Positions 34,824 to 43,897 of a DNA stretch of 64,000 nucleotides are shown piece by piece. The stretch spans positions 30,789 to 94,788 of the forward strand of contig NZ_MUGS01000028.1 in assembly GCF_002222055.1 (NCBI RefSeq), given 5' to 3'. The stretch is from Flavobacterium araucananum (GTDB lineage: Bacteria; Bacteroidota; Bacteroidia; Flavobacteriales; Flavobacteriaceae). Position numbers and translations under genes: made by a program. Under the pieces are notes generated by a model, which had not been told where the DNA came from, did not search any database, and saw only the letters and a program-made list of their open reading frames with translations. The stretch's first letter is position 1, and each line of letters starts with the position of its first letter.

Positions 34824-36101
34824 ATGGCATTTCAAAATACACGCGAATTCGCACGAGAGCTTGATTCGCAAGACACATTAAATCAGTATCAGGATCAATT
34901 TATTTTTCCGAAGGTAAATGACAAACGCGTAATTTATTTTACAGGAAACTCCTTAGGATTACAGCCAAAACGTACAAAAGCGTATATAGATGAAGTAATG
35001 AACGATTGGGCAGATCTTGCCGTCGAAGGTCATTTTTATGCTCAAAAACCCTGGTGGGATTATCAGGAAAGATTTGCAGAGCCTTTGAGTAAAATTGTGG
35101 GTGCTTTGCCATCAGAAGTTACGGTAATGAACACACTGACCGTAAATCTTCATTTATTGATGGTTTCTTTTTATCAGCCAAAAGGCAAACGTTATAAAAT
35201 TATATGCGAAGAAAAAGCATTTCCTTCAGATCAATATATGTTTCAGAGTCAGGTGCATTTTCACGGTTATAAAACAGAAGATGCAATTGTAGAAATCAAA
35301 CGTCGCGAAGGCGAACATAATATTCGTCTGGAAGATGTTCTGGCAAAAATTGAAGAAGTTGGCGATGAGCTGGCTTTGGTTTTAATTGGTGGTGTCAATT
35401 ATTATACCGGACAAGTTTTTGATATTAAAACAATTACTGAAGCCGGACAAAAAGCCGGAGCAAAAGTAGGTTGGGATCTTGCACACGCTGCCGGAAATAT
35501 AAAGCTTGAACTTCATGATTGGAATGTAGATTTTGCTGCTTGGTGCAGTTATAAATACATGAATTCAGGACCAGGAAATGCTTCTGGTTGTTTTGTACAC
35601 GAAAAACACCATAATAATCCTGATTTACCTCGTTTTGCAGGTTGGTGGGGACATAATAAAGAACGTCGTTTTAAGATGGAGCCTAATTTTGATCCGGTTC
35701 ACGGTGCCGATGGTTGGCAAATAAGTAATTTACCGGTACTTTCTTTAGCACCATATTTATCATCTGTAGAAATGTTTGCAGAGGTTGGAATGGATGCTTT
35801 AATAAAAAAGAGAGATCATATTACAGCTTACTTAGAATTTATTCTGCATGAAATTGATCAGGAAGTAAAGGGTAATTTCGAAATTATCACACCTTCAAAT
35901 CCTGTAGAAAGAGCATCTCAACTGTCTGTTTTTTTACACGGAGAAGGAAGAAGTTTATTCGATTATCTGATGAAAAACGGAGTGATTACAGATTGGCGCG
36001 AACCTAATGTAATTCGTCTGGCACCAGTTCCGTTATATTGCTCTTATGAAGATATGTATGATTTTGGACAAATCCTGAAAAAAGGAATTTTAGGGAAGTA
36101 A
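34824..36101 (+). CDS. kynU: kynureninase
   Basis: PLP enzyme that splits kynurenine or 3-hydroxykynurenine to anthranilate or 3-hydroxyanthranilate plus alanine. 425 residues from the ATG at 34824; the ORF can extend 20 codons upstream, but MAFQNTREFARELDSQD is the family-like start. Visible blocks: FTGNSLGLQPKRTKAYIDEV, SEVTVMNTLTVNLHLLMVSF, WDLAHAAGNIKLELHDWNVD, and the PLP lysine Lys244 in CSYKYMNSGPGN. kmo at 50614 is the preceding step, 14.5 kb away; in Bacteroidota this pathway commonly supplies quinolinate for NAD. Confidence 0.95.
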   Translation: MAFQNTREFARELDSQDTLNQYQDQFIFPKVNDKRVIYFTGNSLGLQPKRTKAYIDEVMNDWADLAVEGHFYAQKPWWDYQERFAEPLSKIVGALPSEVTVMNTLTVNLHLLMVSFYQPKGKRYKIICEEKAFPSDQYMFQSQVHFHGYKTEDAIVEIKRREGEHNIRLEDVLAKIEEVGDELALVLIGGVNYYTGQVFDIKTITEAGQKAGAKVGWDLAHAAGNIKLELHDWNVDFAAWCSYKYMNSGPGNASGCFVHEKHHNNPDLPRFAGWWGHNKERRFKMEPNFDPVHGADGWQISNLPVLSLAPYLSSVEMFAEVGMDALIKKRDHITAYLEFILHEIDQEVKGNFEIITPSNPVERASQLSVFLHGEGRSLFDYLMKNGVITDWREPNVIRLAPVPLYCSYEDMYDFGQILKKGILGK

Positions 36102-36126
36102 AGATTAATTAATTAAAAAGTTCATT

Positions 36127-36254
36127 AATCTCGCCAAGTCGCCAAGTTTTTTTGTTTCACGCAGATTTTTCAGATTTAAGCTGATTTTTTTAATCGTTTA
36201 AATACTTTAAGCTTTGCTAAATAGAAATTTGCGACTTGGCGTCTTTGCGAGATT
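36127..36254. repeat. inverted repeat of the TCTCGC-AAG-CGCCAAG family
   Basis: AATCTCGCCAAGTCGCCAAG at 36127-36146 is matched at about 19 of 21 positions by the reverse complement of 36231-36254 (GACTTGGCGTCTTTGCGAGA). The spacer contains CACGCAGATT-type sequence. It lies in the 290-base gap before the lipoprotein gene. Confidence 0.7.
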
Positions 36255-36391
36255 ATTTTTAATACTTGCTTAAAAAATACTTCTAAACTAATGGCAATCT
36301 TCAAATTCTATAACCTTTAAGTCAAATCATGTAACTTAAGCAAAACGAATATGCTTTAATTTGTAGTGTAATAATTTAAAAAACTACAATC

Positions 36392-36838
36392 ATGAAAGCC
36401 TTATATATTTTATTCGCCGCTTTAACAATTGTTTCTTGTCAAAATCAGGGAAAAGAAGATATTAATAAAGCCAAACAAGCTAGTATTGATTCTATGAAAG
36501 TTGAAATCAATAAACAAAAAATTATTGATTCGATGAAGACAGAAATGGCAAACATTAAAGAACAACAAAAGGTAGAACAACAAAAAGTGGAGTCTCAAAA
36601 AGTTGTAGTAGTACATCAACAACAAGCAGACGGAACTGCGACTACAACAACTACCAAAAAGAAAAAAGGATGGAGCGCTACTGCTAAAGGTGCCGTAATT
36701 GGTGCAGGAGTTGGGGCTGCAACCGGAGCAATTGTTAGTAAGAAAAAAGGAGAAGGTGCTATTATTGGTGGCTTAGCCGGCGCTGCTTTAGGAACCGGAA
36801 CCGGTGCTGTTATTGATAGCAAAAATAAAAAAGAGTAG
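36392..36838 (+). CDS. glycine-zipper lipoprotein
   Basis: 148 residues. A lipoprotein signal ends at Cys16 (ALTIVSC). The middle (about 25-75) is a charged, Gln- and Lys-rich coiled-coil-like stretch with repeated KIIDSM/VEQQK units. The C-terminal part (about 93-140) is a glycine zipper (GAVIGAGVGAATGAIV ... GAIIGGLAGAALGTGTGA) that can insert in a membrane, as in YMGG-like proteins. No known enzyme. It is followed by a bidirectional terminator. Confidence 0.8.
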   Translation: MKALYILFAALTIVSCQNQGKEDINKAKQASIDSMKVEINKQKIIDSMKTEMANIKEQQKVEQQKVESQKVVVVHQQQADGTATTTTTKKKKGWSATAKGAVIGAGVGAATGAIVSKKKGEGAIIGGLAGAALGTGTGAVIDSKNKKE

Positions 36839-36859
36839 ATCAGTATTTCGATATAAATA

Positions 36860-36895
36860 AAAACCCCGATTTAGATTTAAATCGGGGTTTTGTGT
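36860..36895. terminator. bidirectional intrinsic terminator
   Basis: AAAACCCCGATTT (36860-36872) pairs with AAATCGGGGTTTT (36879-36891) around a 6-base loop, between the convergent lipoprotein and 603-residue genes. Confidence 0.9.
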
Positions 36896-36896
36896 T

Positions 36897-38708
36897 TTAT
36901 GCCAATTCTAAAGTTGGAATTTTTATAGTAGATAATTCTAATTTATAAAATTCAAAATCGGTTTTAATTTTATTTAAATCCTTTTTAAAATATAAGGCTG
37001 GTGAAAGTAAATTTTGATAATACTCGATTCCTTCCAAAATATTAGCTTTAAAACTATTCCACTTTTTAAGTTGAGCATTTGTGATTTCACCGGAAATGTT
37101 TTCAATTTCATTTCTAAAATAATCCACATACATTTTAAGTTCCTTTACAAATAAATTTGGGCGATTATTAGCTCTTAAAACAGACCCGTTTCCGTAAATA
37201 TGTCTTACCATATCAAATAAAGAAACTTCTTGGTCAAAATAAGCCATATTAGGCCCCGGGCAGATAACAACTCCTTGCGCTTGTCCTTTTATTTTAATAT
37301 CATTCTCTAAATACGAGGCATTGGCTAAACCTACACAAAGGCAAGACTTCTCTGTAATCGCAAATTTTGCTTTTTCGAAAGCATTTGGTGAAAACGTATC
37401 TTTTTTATTTTCCAGTTCTTCCAGTTTTAAATCCTGAAATTTTTTTGATGCAGTGCAAATTCCTTGTGGATCGTATTCTTTACTCAGAGCAAGAAATTTT
37501 TTTGGACAAGAACTTCCGGCTTTGTTCTGGTCGATTCTTTTTTGTTTTAAAATTTCATTCGTCGTCCCTCTTAACGTATTAAACGGAACTCCTAAAGGCG
37601 AGATGTGACTTAAATAAAGATCTTCTTCTTTGGCATCCATTAATAATTCACGGGTAGCTTTATCTACAGAAGTTGCTTCGGGAACTAATAAAAACGGAGT
37701 TCCCCAACCTACAGAATCTACCTTATAGTTTTCTAACAAAAATTCATGTTCCTCAGCAGTTCCTACGCCACCCTGAACAGTGATTTTGAGCGGTAAAGGA
37801 TTCTCAGGAGTATAAAGTTGTTTTTGCTGTAATACTTTAGTCATCAACTCATGTGCAGATTGAATAAGCTGATCTTTTTTTTGTTTAAATTCTTCCAGGA
37901 TCGGACCTAATAAAAGGCCATCAGTAGCAAAAGCGTGTCCACCACAATTTAATCCCGATTCAATTCTATATTCAGAAACCCAAAGTCCTTTTTTGGCCAA
38001 AAAGTTTCCCTGAATCATGGCAGATCTAAAGTCGCTTACCTTTAAGGTAATTTTCTTTTTGAGTTCGTTATTAAGATTAGGAAAAAAATCTGAAAAATTC
38101 TCAAAATAGCTAAACAATCTCGGATTCATTCCGGCAGAAAGTACAACAGAAGATTGAAGATTGCTTTTTGCAAAACCTCTTAAGGCAGCGTGAGCATCAT
38201 TGAATTCGATAGGGAGTTGTTCGTTTTTGTCAAAATTGTCTTTATCCAGCTTGGTCATGATATTGACATCGATTTCTCCGGGACGCAGATGAGATTCGAT
38301 ATAGTTCTGAATGTTTTCTTTAAAAGAAATTCCATCCTCTAATAGATTCTGAAATCCTTTTTTTATATCAGAAGTATTAGGTAACATCGCCATATAATTT
38401 TCTAATACAGCTTTGCTTTCTATCAATTCTGTTTTAAAATTGTCAAATTTTTCTTTTACAATTTTATCTACCAAATTAAGGTAAGAAGTAATCCTTTCAG
38501 CTCGGTAATCTTGAAATTTTTGGCTTATTTCCTCGTAAGGAATATTGAACTTGGTGCTATAAAAATTACGCATCTTTTCAATCAAATCATCATCAGCTAT
38601 CGAAACTACAGATGAAATTCCATATTGTGCAACACGAATTGGGCTGTCGATCGTATAGGCAAGCCCCATTACAGGAATATGAAAAGTGTGTAAAGGTGGT
38701 TTTGTCAT
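36897..38708 (-). CDS. nitronate-monooxygenase-like protein with long C-terminal part
   Basis: 603 residues, no signal peptide. The N-terminus (IPVMGLAYTIDSPIRVAQYG) and a later block ITVQGGVGTAEEHEFL (about residues 308-323) then SVGWGTPFLLVPE resemble the FMN-binding TIM barrel of the nitronate monooxygenase/NPD family. That fold normally needs about 320-370 residues; here it is enlarged by a helical insert (about 60-170) and by a C-terminal part with cysteine motifs SSCPKKF, GICTAS and KSCLCVG. I do not recognise a named family, and the enzyme assignment is tentative. Confidence 0.6.
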   Translation of the reverse strand: MTKPPLHTFHIPVMGLAYTIDSPIRVAQYGISSVVSIADDDLIEKMRNFYSTKFNIPYEEISQKFQDYRAERITSYLNLVDKIVKEKFDNFKTELIESKAVLENYMAMLPNTSDIKKGFQNLLEDGISFKENIQNYIESHLRPGEIDVNIMTKLDKDNFDKNEQLPIEFNDAHAALRGFAKSNLQSSVVLSAGMNPRLFSYFENFSDFFPNLNNELKKKITLKVSDFRSAMIQGNFLAKKGLWVSEYRIESGLNCGGHAFATDGLLLGPILEEFKQKKDQLIQSAHELMTKVLQQKQLYTPENPLPLKITVQGGVGTAEEHEFLLENYKVDSVGWGTPFLLVPEATSVDKATRELLMDAKEEDLYLSHISPLGVPFNTLRGTTNEILKQKRIDQNKAGSSCPKKFLALSKEYDPQGICTASKKFQDLKLEELENKKDTFSPNAFEKAKFAITEKSCLCVGLANASYLENDIKIKGQAQGVVICPGPNMAYFDQEVSLFDMVRHIYGNGSVLRANNRPNLFVKELKMYVDYFRNEIENISGEITNAQLKKWNSFKANILEGIEYYQNLLSPALYFKKDLNKIKTDFEFYKLELSTIKIPTLELA

Positions 38709-38751
38709 TTGTTTTTAAATTAAAAATAAAAGCAAATGTCACAAAATAAAT

Positions 38752-38780
38752 GATCAAAAAACCTGATAATTGTCAGGTTT
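38752..38780 (-). terminator. terminator on the minus strand after the AsmA-like gene
   Basis: AAACCTGA (38759-38766) pairs with TCAGGTTT (38773-38780). The A-run before it gives the U-run for minus-strand transcripts. Confidence 0.7.
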
Positions 38781-38803
38781 GTAAAATGTTATATAAAATG
38801 GTT

Positions 38804-38935
38804 TGCCACGAATTACACGAATTATCCCGAATTAATTATCTCTGCTATTCTGTCAAAATCTTTGTCGAATTTCGAAGAATGAGAAATGACAAGATTTTCT
38901 ATTATAATTCGGGATAATTCGTGTAATTCGTGGCA
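38804..38935. repeat. long inverted repeat of the GCCACGAATT family, perfect 31-bp arms
   Basis: The 31 bases at 38804-38834 are the exact reverse complement of 38905-38935, with a 70-base spacer. The arms contain TGCCACGAATTACACG, shared with the copies at 15458 and 33172. Confidence 0.9.
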
Positions 38936-38940
38936 AAAAA

Positions 38941-38985
38941 ACATTCAGCACAAAAACATTCAGCACAAAAACATTCAGCACAAAA
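38941..38985 (+). repeat. three perfect 15-bp tandem repeats
   Basis: ACATTCAGCACAAAA repeats exactly three times, directly after the inverted repeat and before the end of the AsmA-like gene. Confidence 0.9.
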
Positions 38986-38988
38986 ATA

Positions 38989-40545
38989 TCAAATCAAAAT
39001 CTTTTTAAAAGATTCCGCAATGCTTCTCCACAAGAAGTTATAGAATGATTTTTCCTGAATTCGTTCCAATTCTACATCAGCAGTTTTCGCTTTTTCGCCA
39101 GAATCATTTTTTAATAATAAATTAGCAACCGCTGTTTTTAGTTTGGCTTCTTTTTCAGGATGTTTCTTTTTAAATAATTTTACTTTTAGATCTTCATAAT
39201 CTAATGATGCATTGCCTTTTGCGGTAGTGTCATTTCCGTAAAAATCAAAATGATATTTATTAAATTTCCCGGTGAACGAAGTATTTATGTAAGGTTTTGT
39301 AAAACGCTCCATTGCCCTAACATTAAAATTTGAGATTGTTCCCTGAATATGAAAACTGTCTTTTAAGTCCAGAACATTAAAACTCCAATTGACATTTAGA
39401 GGAGATGTTTTCATAAACTGACAATTGACTTTAATTTTTACATCTGCCATTTTTTTAAAGCCGGAACCACTTTTAAGGTTGGTAACCTGCATATTAAAAC
39501 GATCAAAATTTAAAATTCCGGGACCCTTCGAGAAATCTATTTCTTCTTCATAAACCAATTTTGATTTGAGAATTTGTATGGTGTCAATTTCAAGTGGAAA
39601 CTTTATTTTTCGCAATAAAGCATTGTAAAGTTGTTTTTTACTCAAATCGTCTTTAGGCATTTTATTTCGATAAATATTAGCATCAACATGATTCGCAATA
39701 AGTGAATTTGCTTTAAAGAAAAACAGGTCATTCTTAAAACCCCAATTCATTTTTTCGATGTGAGCGGAATCTAACCTGATTGTATAAATATCTTTTTCCT
39801 TGTCTAATTTTTTTACAAATTCTTTTCGGTCAAATTCAGGTAAATATGAAAAAGCCTTAATTTTCAAGAAGCTTCTTTCTGTACTTATCTGACCAATATT
39901 CATGTGATAAAAAATACTCGGTTTATAATATACGCTATCACAAACCAAAACATATTTATCAAAACGCATCGGTATTTTTTCTTTTAAAGTAGCATCTGTA
40001 AGTAAAATGCCTTCGAGTTTTAAGATGATTTTTTTAACGCTAAGAATTGGTTTATTGGTATCTAAAGAAACAACATCGACAGATCCGTCGTTTAGATAAA
40101 TATTCGAAACAGCAACAATTTTACGAAAAGGGTCAATAATTTCGTTTTTTATGCTTTTGCTGTTGTTCAAAAGTTTTTCTCCTTTTTTGTATAAAATCAC
40201 ACGAGGTTTATCGATGATAATACTTTCTGCCTGAATAATATCACGGAATGCCAAATTCCAAATATTAAAATGTTTAATAGTAATGGATTCAATTTTGGAG
40301 AATAGCCCGTTTTTACTGTCTTTTGGTTGATTTTTTGGACTTACTAATAAGGTCGTTGCGTGAATATTTTGAGATAAAAGGGATACCTCAATCTTTTCGT
40401 AATGAATATTGTAAGCCGTTTTGTTTTTCTCGTTTATAATTAGGGGTAATTGTTTTTTTATCCAATAATTGAGACCAATATTGACTAAAATCACAAAAAG
40501 AAACAAAGAAATTATACCGATTGCTATTTTTTTATAGATTGACAT
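38989..40545 (-). CDS. AsmA-like membrane-anchored protein
   Basis: 518 residues. One N-terminal membrane helix (about residues 6-26, IAIGIISLFLFVILVNIGL) is followed by a large periplasmic part with beta-rich repeats such as IESITIKHFNIWNLAFRDII, ILSVKKIILKLEGILL and LQVTNLK-type strands. This fits AsmA/DUF748-like proteins that contribute to outer-membrane lipid or protein homeostasis. The assignment is by architecture; no signature residue decides it. It is divergent from the penicillin acylase gene. Confidence 0.6.
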   Translation of the reverse strand: MSIYKKIAIGIISLFLFVILVNIGLNYWIKKQLPLIINEKNKTAYNIHYEKIEVSLLSQNIHATTLLVSPKNQPKDSKNGLFSKIESITIKHFNIWNLAFRDIIQAESIIIDKPRVILYKKGEKLLNNSKSIKNEIIDPFRKIVAVSNIYLNDGSVDVVSLDTNKPILSVKKIILKLEGILLTDATLKEKIPMRFDKYVLVCDSVYYKPSIFYHMNIGQISTERSFLKIKAFSYLPEFDRKEFVKKLDKEKDIYTIRLDSAHIEKMNWGFKNDLFFFKANSLIANHVDANIYRNKMPKDDLSKKQLYNALLRKIKFPLEIDTIQILKSKLVYEEEIDFSKGPGILNFDRFNMQVTNLKSGSGFKKMADVKIKVNCQFMKTSPLNVNWSFNVLDLKDSFHIQGTISNFNVRAMERFTKPYINTSFTGKFNKYHFDFYGNDTTAKGNASLDYEDLKVKLFKKKHPEKEAKLKTAVANLLLKNDSGEKAKTADVELERIQEKSFYNFLWRSIAESFKKILI

Positions 40546-40662
40546 TTATAGTATTGGTTTTAAATACATAAATTTAGAGTTTTAAAAACGATATTTTTTA
40601 CAGGATTATATCTTTAAGTTATATTATTACGGAATCATTTATCATTATACTTTTTTTTGAAT

Positions 40663-43053
40663 ATGAGAAAAATTAAAAAAATTCTGCTGGTTTTATTAGT
40701 CTTGATTGTTGTTCTTGGTATAGGTTTGTGTGCCTACATTTTTCATCTTAAACCCAAGTATGAAGGGGAAGTTCAGTTGAAAAATCTCCAAAACGAAACC
40801 ACTGTTTATTTTGATGATTTTGGCGTGCCTCATATTTATGCTAATTCTGAAAAAGATGCCATGACTGCTTTGGGATACGTTCATGCACAGGAAAGATTAT
40901 GGCAAATGGAATTGCTGCGTCGAATTGCACCGGGAAGATTATCGGAAATCTTTGGTTCTGTGGCACTTAAAAACGATAAGTTTTTCTCCGGAATTGGTAT
41001 CGAAGAGGCTTCGGCGAAAGCCATTGCTAAATTGGATAAAAACAGTCAGAGTTACAAAATGACAATGGCATATCTAGACGGAATCAATCAATATTTAGAA
41101 GAAGGGACAACACCAATCGAGTTTACTTTGGTTGGCGTTAAAAAAGAAAAATTTACCATAAAAGATGTTTATAATATTTTTGGATACATGTCTTTTAGTT
41201 TTGCAATGGCTCAAAAGACGGATCCTTTGCTAACAGATATTCGCAATAAATATGGTGCTGAATATTTGAAAGATCTGGGCATTCATGGGGAGTTTAATAC
41301 CACACAACTTAAAAGTTCGAAAGAAAATATTGAAGAATATACTACAATTGCCAAATCTGTAGCGGCTTTGCTGGACAATTCTCCAATTCCGCCTTTTGTA
41401 GGTAGTAACAGTTGGGTTGCAGGTCCAAATAAGACCAAAAGCGGAAAAGTAATTTTTGCCAATGATCCGCATATTGGGTTTTCGCAACCCGGAACCTGGT
41501 ATGAAGCACATTTAGTTACACCTGATTTTGAATTGTATGGTTGTTATCTTGCCGGAACTCCATATCCGTTATTGGCACACAATCGCAAGTATGCCTACGG
41601 ATTAACAATGTTCGAAAATGATGATATCGATTTTTATCAGGAAAAAAATAAAACCGGAGATTCCAACCAATATCAGACACCAACAGGTTTTGAAACTTAT
41701 GAAACCAGAAAAAAAACGATAAAAGTAAAAGATACTTCAGATGTGGTTCTTACGCTCAAATCAAGCCGACATGGCCCGATAATGAATGATTTGCTGGATC
41801 GTCTGGATAGAAAAAATCCTATTGCAATGTCCTGGATTTATACCCAACAACCCATACAAATTTTAGATGCTGTTTACGGACTCTCGCATGCCAAAAATAA
41901 AGACGATTTCAAAAAAGCAGTTCAGTTGGTTGCGGCGCCGGGACTAAATGTAATGTATGGCGATGCCAAAGGAAATGTAGCATGGTGGGCAACAGGAACA
42001 CTATATAAACACGATAAAGGAGTGAATTCTTTCTTTATCTTAGACGGGGCAAGCGGCAAAGATGATATTAAAGAATATCTGGATTTTTCTAAGAACCCAT
42101 CTGCCGAAAATCCTAAATGGGGTTATGTATATTCTGCCAATAATCAGCCGGAAGCGATTGACGGGTATTTGTATCCGGGATATTATTTGCCGGAAGATCG
42201 TGCAAAAAGAATATCAGGTTTAATGGACTCAAAATCTGATTGGGATAAAGAAGCAATCAGTAAAATGATTTTTGATAATACTTCGCCGGTTTCGCCGGGT
42301 GTCGTTCAGAGTTTAATCTCGAATGTAAAAGAAGCATCACTTTCATCAAAAGAAAAAGAAGCAATTGCAGTTTTAAAATCATGGAAAGGAACCAATAATC
42401 TGGAAGATGTTGCGCCAACGATTTACAATAAATGGATTTATTTGTATCTCAAAAATACTTTTGAAGACGAAATGGGAGAAGATAATTTTAATTTATTTCT
42501 TGGATTATCTTTAGGGAAACAAATTATTGCAAGACAAATTGAAAACGAAAATTCAGTTTGGTGGGACAATATTAAAACTAAAAATGTAAAAGAAACCCGT
42601 AGCCAGATTGTTTCAAAATCATTTCATGAATCTGTAAAAGCACTTCAGGAGCAATTAGGCGATCAGGTTGCAAACTGGAATTGGGGCAAAGTACATACCG
42701 TAGAACATGAACATCCGTTAGGAAAAATAGCGGCTTTGCGTAAACTTTTTGATGTTGGGCCTTTTGCTGCCCCGGGATCAAATGAAGTAATCAACAATCA
42801 ATTCTTCGGACTCACGAATGAAGGGAAATATTACGTAAAAGGCGGGCCATCAACCAGAAGGATTGTAGATTTTTCAGATATTGAAAACAGCTGGAGTATT
42901 TTGCCAACCGGACAATCCGGAAACCCTTTTAGTAAACATTACAGCGATCAGGCAGAAATGTACAACGCTGGAAAATTCAGAAAAATGAAATTGAATAAAG
43001 AGGAGATTATAAAAACGTCGACTAAATTGGTTTTTAAACCAGCGAAGGAGTAG
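40663..43053 (+). CDS. penicillin acylase family protein (N-terminal nucleophile hydrolase)
   Basis: 797 residues from the ATG at 40663; the frame could extend to a TTG two codons upstream, but the ATG is preferred. A membrane/signal segment spans about residues 5-24. Proenzyme processing would occur before Ser248 in FVGSNSWVAGP, the serine that becomes the N-terminal nucleophile of the beta chain. Downstream blocks NDPHIGFSQPGTWYEAHL and SRHGPIMNDL match the family. The natural substrate may be an N-acyl compound such as an acyl homoserine lactone or a lipopeptide. Confidence 0.9.
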   Translation: MRKIKKILLVLLVLIVVLGIGLCAYIFHLKPKYEGEVQLKNLQNETTVYFDDFGVPHIYANSEKDAMTALGYVHAQERLWQMELLRRIAPGRLSEIFGSVALKNDKFFSGIGIEEASAKAIAKLDKNSQSYKMTMAYLDGINQYLEEGTTPIEFTLVGVKKEKFTIKDVYNIFGYMSFSFAMAQKTDPLLTDIRNKYGAEYLKDLGIHGEFNTTQLKSSKENIEEYTTIAKSVAALLDNSPIPPFVGSNSWVAGPNKTKSGKVIFANDPHIGFSQPGTWYEAHLVTPDFELYGCYLAGTPYPLLAHNRKYAYGLTMFENDDIDFYQEKNKTGDSNQYQTPTGFETYETRKKTIKVKDTSDVVLTLKSSRHGPIMNDLLDRLDRKNPIAMSWIYTQQPIQILDAVYGLSHAKNKDDFKKAVQLVAAPGLNVMYGDAKGNVAWWATGTLYKHDKGVNSFFILDGASGKDDIKEYLDFSKNPSAENPKWGYVYSANNQPEAIDGYLYPGYYLPEDRAKRISGLMDSKSDWDKEAISKMIFDNTSPVSPGVVQSLISNVKEASLSSKEKEAIAVLKSWKGTNNLEDVAPTIYNKWIYLYLKNTFEDEMGEDNFNLFLGLSLGKQIIARQIENENSVWWDNIKTKNVKETRSQIVSKSFHESVKALQEQLGDQVANWNWGKVHTVEHEHPLGKIAALRKLFDVGPFAAPGSNEVINNQFFGLTNEGKYYVKGGPSTRRIVDFSDIENSWSILPTGQSGNPFSKHYSDQAEMYNAGKFRKMKLNKEEIIKTSTKLVFKPAKE

Positions 43054-43229
43054 TTTTTTATTTTCGGGTTTCAGGTTTTTGGTTTGTGTGGTTTTACCGC
43101 AAAGATTTCAAAGGTCTTTACGCTTTTTTGACTTTACGACAAATAATACAAATATTTGAGCGCAAAGTACCTGCCGGGAAAAACCTTTGCCCCTTTGAGC
43201 CTCTCCAACTTTGAACCTTAAAAAAAAAC

Positions 43230-43673
43230 TTATTTGTACTTTCCCCTAACAACATCATTCGCAAAAATCTCCAGGTTATATCCCAGAGCATCATTTGTAA
43301 TCATAACGTTTGTGGTTTGGTAAGCAGTATCTTCTTTGTATTTTGTGAGTAGTGTTTCTAATTCTATTTCGTTATAAAACGCAAACATATTATAAACGGC
43401 ATCTCTAAAATTTTTGTAATTAATACTTTCTGTTATTTCGACAGTTTTCTGGTCATTCCATTTTTCTTTTAGGGCAGCTTCGTTTATGGTTTCCAGACAA
43501 AAATCGATAACGTAATTTTTGTAATGAGCAGCATCAACAATTTTATCAATTATAATTTTGTTTTGCTGAGTAGGCATAGGAACTGTTTTTGCAGTCGTTT
43601 GAGAAATAGCAAAAGCAGGAATAAGCAGGCATAATAATAAAACTAAAAGAGGTTGTTTCTTTAAAATCTTCAT
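43230..43673 (-). CDS. secreted protein of unknown function
   Basis: 147 residues with a clear signal peptide (MKILKKQPLLVLLLCLLIPAFAIS). The mature part is polar and helical with the phrases IVDAAHYKNYVIDFCLETI and NEIELETLLTKYKED. No conserved family is recognised. It is downstream of, and in the same direction as, the serine hydrolase gene, but a terminator lies between them, so it is likely an independent transcript. Confidence 0.6.
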   Translation of the reverse strand: MKILKKQPLLVLLLCLLIPAFAISQTTAKTVPMPTQQNKIIIDKIVDAAHYKNYVIDFCLETINEAALKEKWNDQKTVEITESINYKNFRDAVYNMFAFYNEIELETLLTKYKEDTAYQTTNVMITNDALGYNLEIFANDVVRGKYK

Positions 43674-43804
43674 AGGTTATTTGATATTACTTACAACATT
43701 AAACGTTGTAAATTAAGTTGATTTGGGTTTTTGAAATTGTCTTTTCGGGCAGCGCTAAAATAGTTTTTTTATACCAGATATGAAATTAGAAAAACACTTT
43801 TAGA

Positions 43805-43854
43805 ATAAAAAAAAACTCTGACAGTTTTGGTTGTAAACCAGAACGATCAGAGTT
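43805..43854 (-). terminator. terminator on the minus strand after the 484-residue hydrolase
   Basis: AACTCTGA (43814-43821) pairs with TCAGAGTT (43847-43854), with an inner TTGG/CCA stem. The eight A before 43814 form the U-run on the minus strand. Confidence 0.8.
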
Positions 43855-43897
43855 GGTAAGATAAAGATTACTGCTGTTGAGTACTTCTTTTTTAAGA

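Noticed and set aside
36897..38708. Simple nitronate monooxygenase call
   Set aside because: Length and C-terminal cysteines do not fit; described as NPD-like only.
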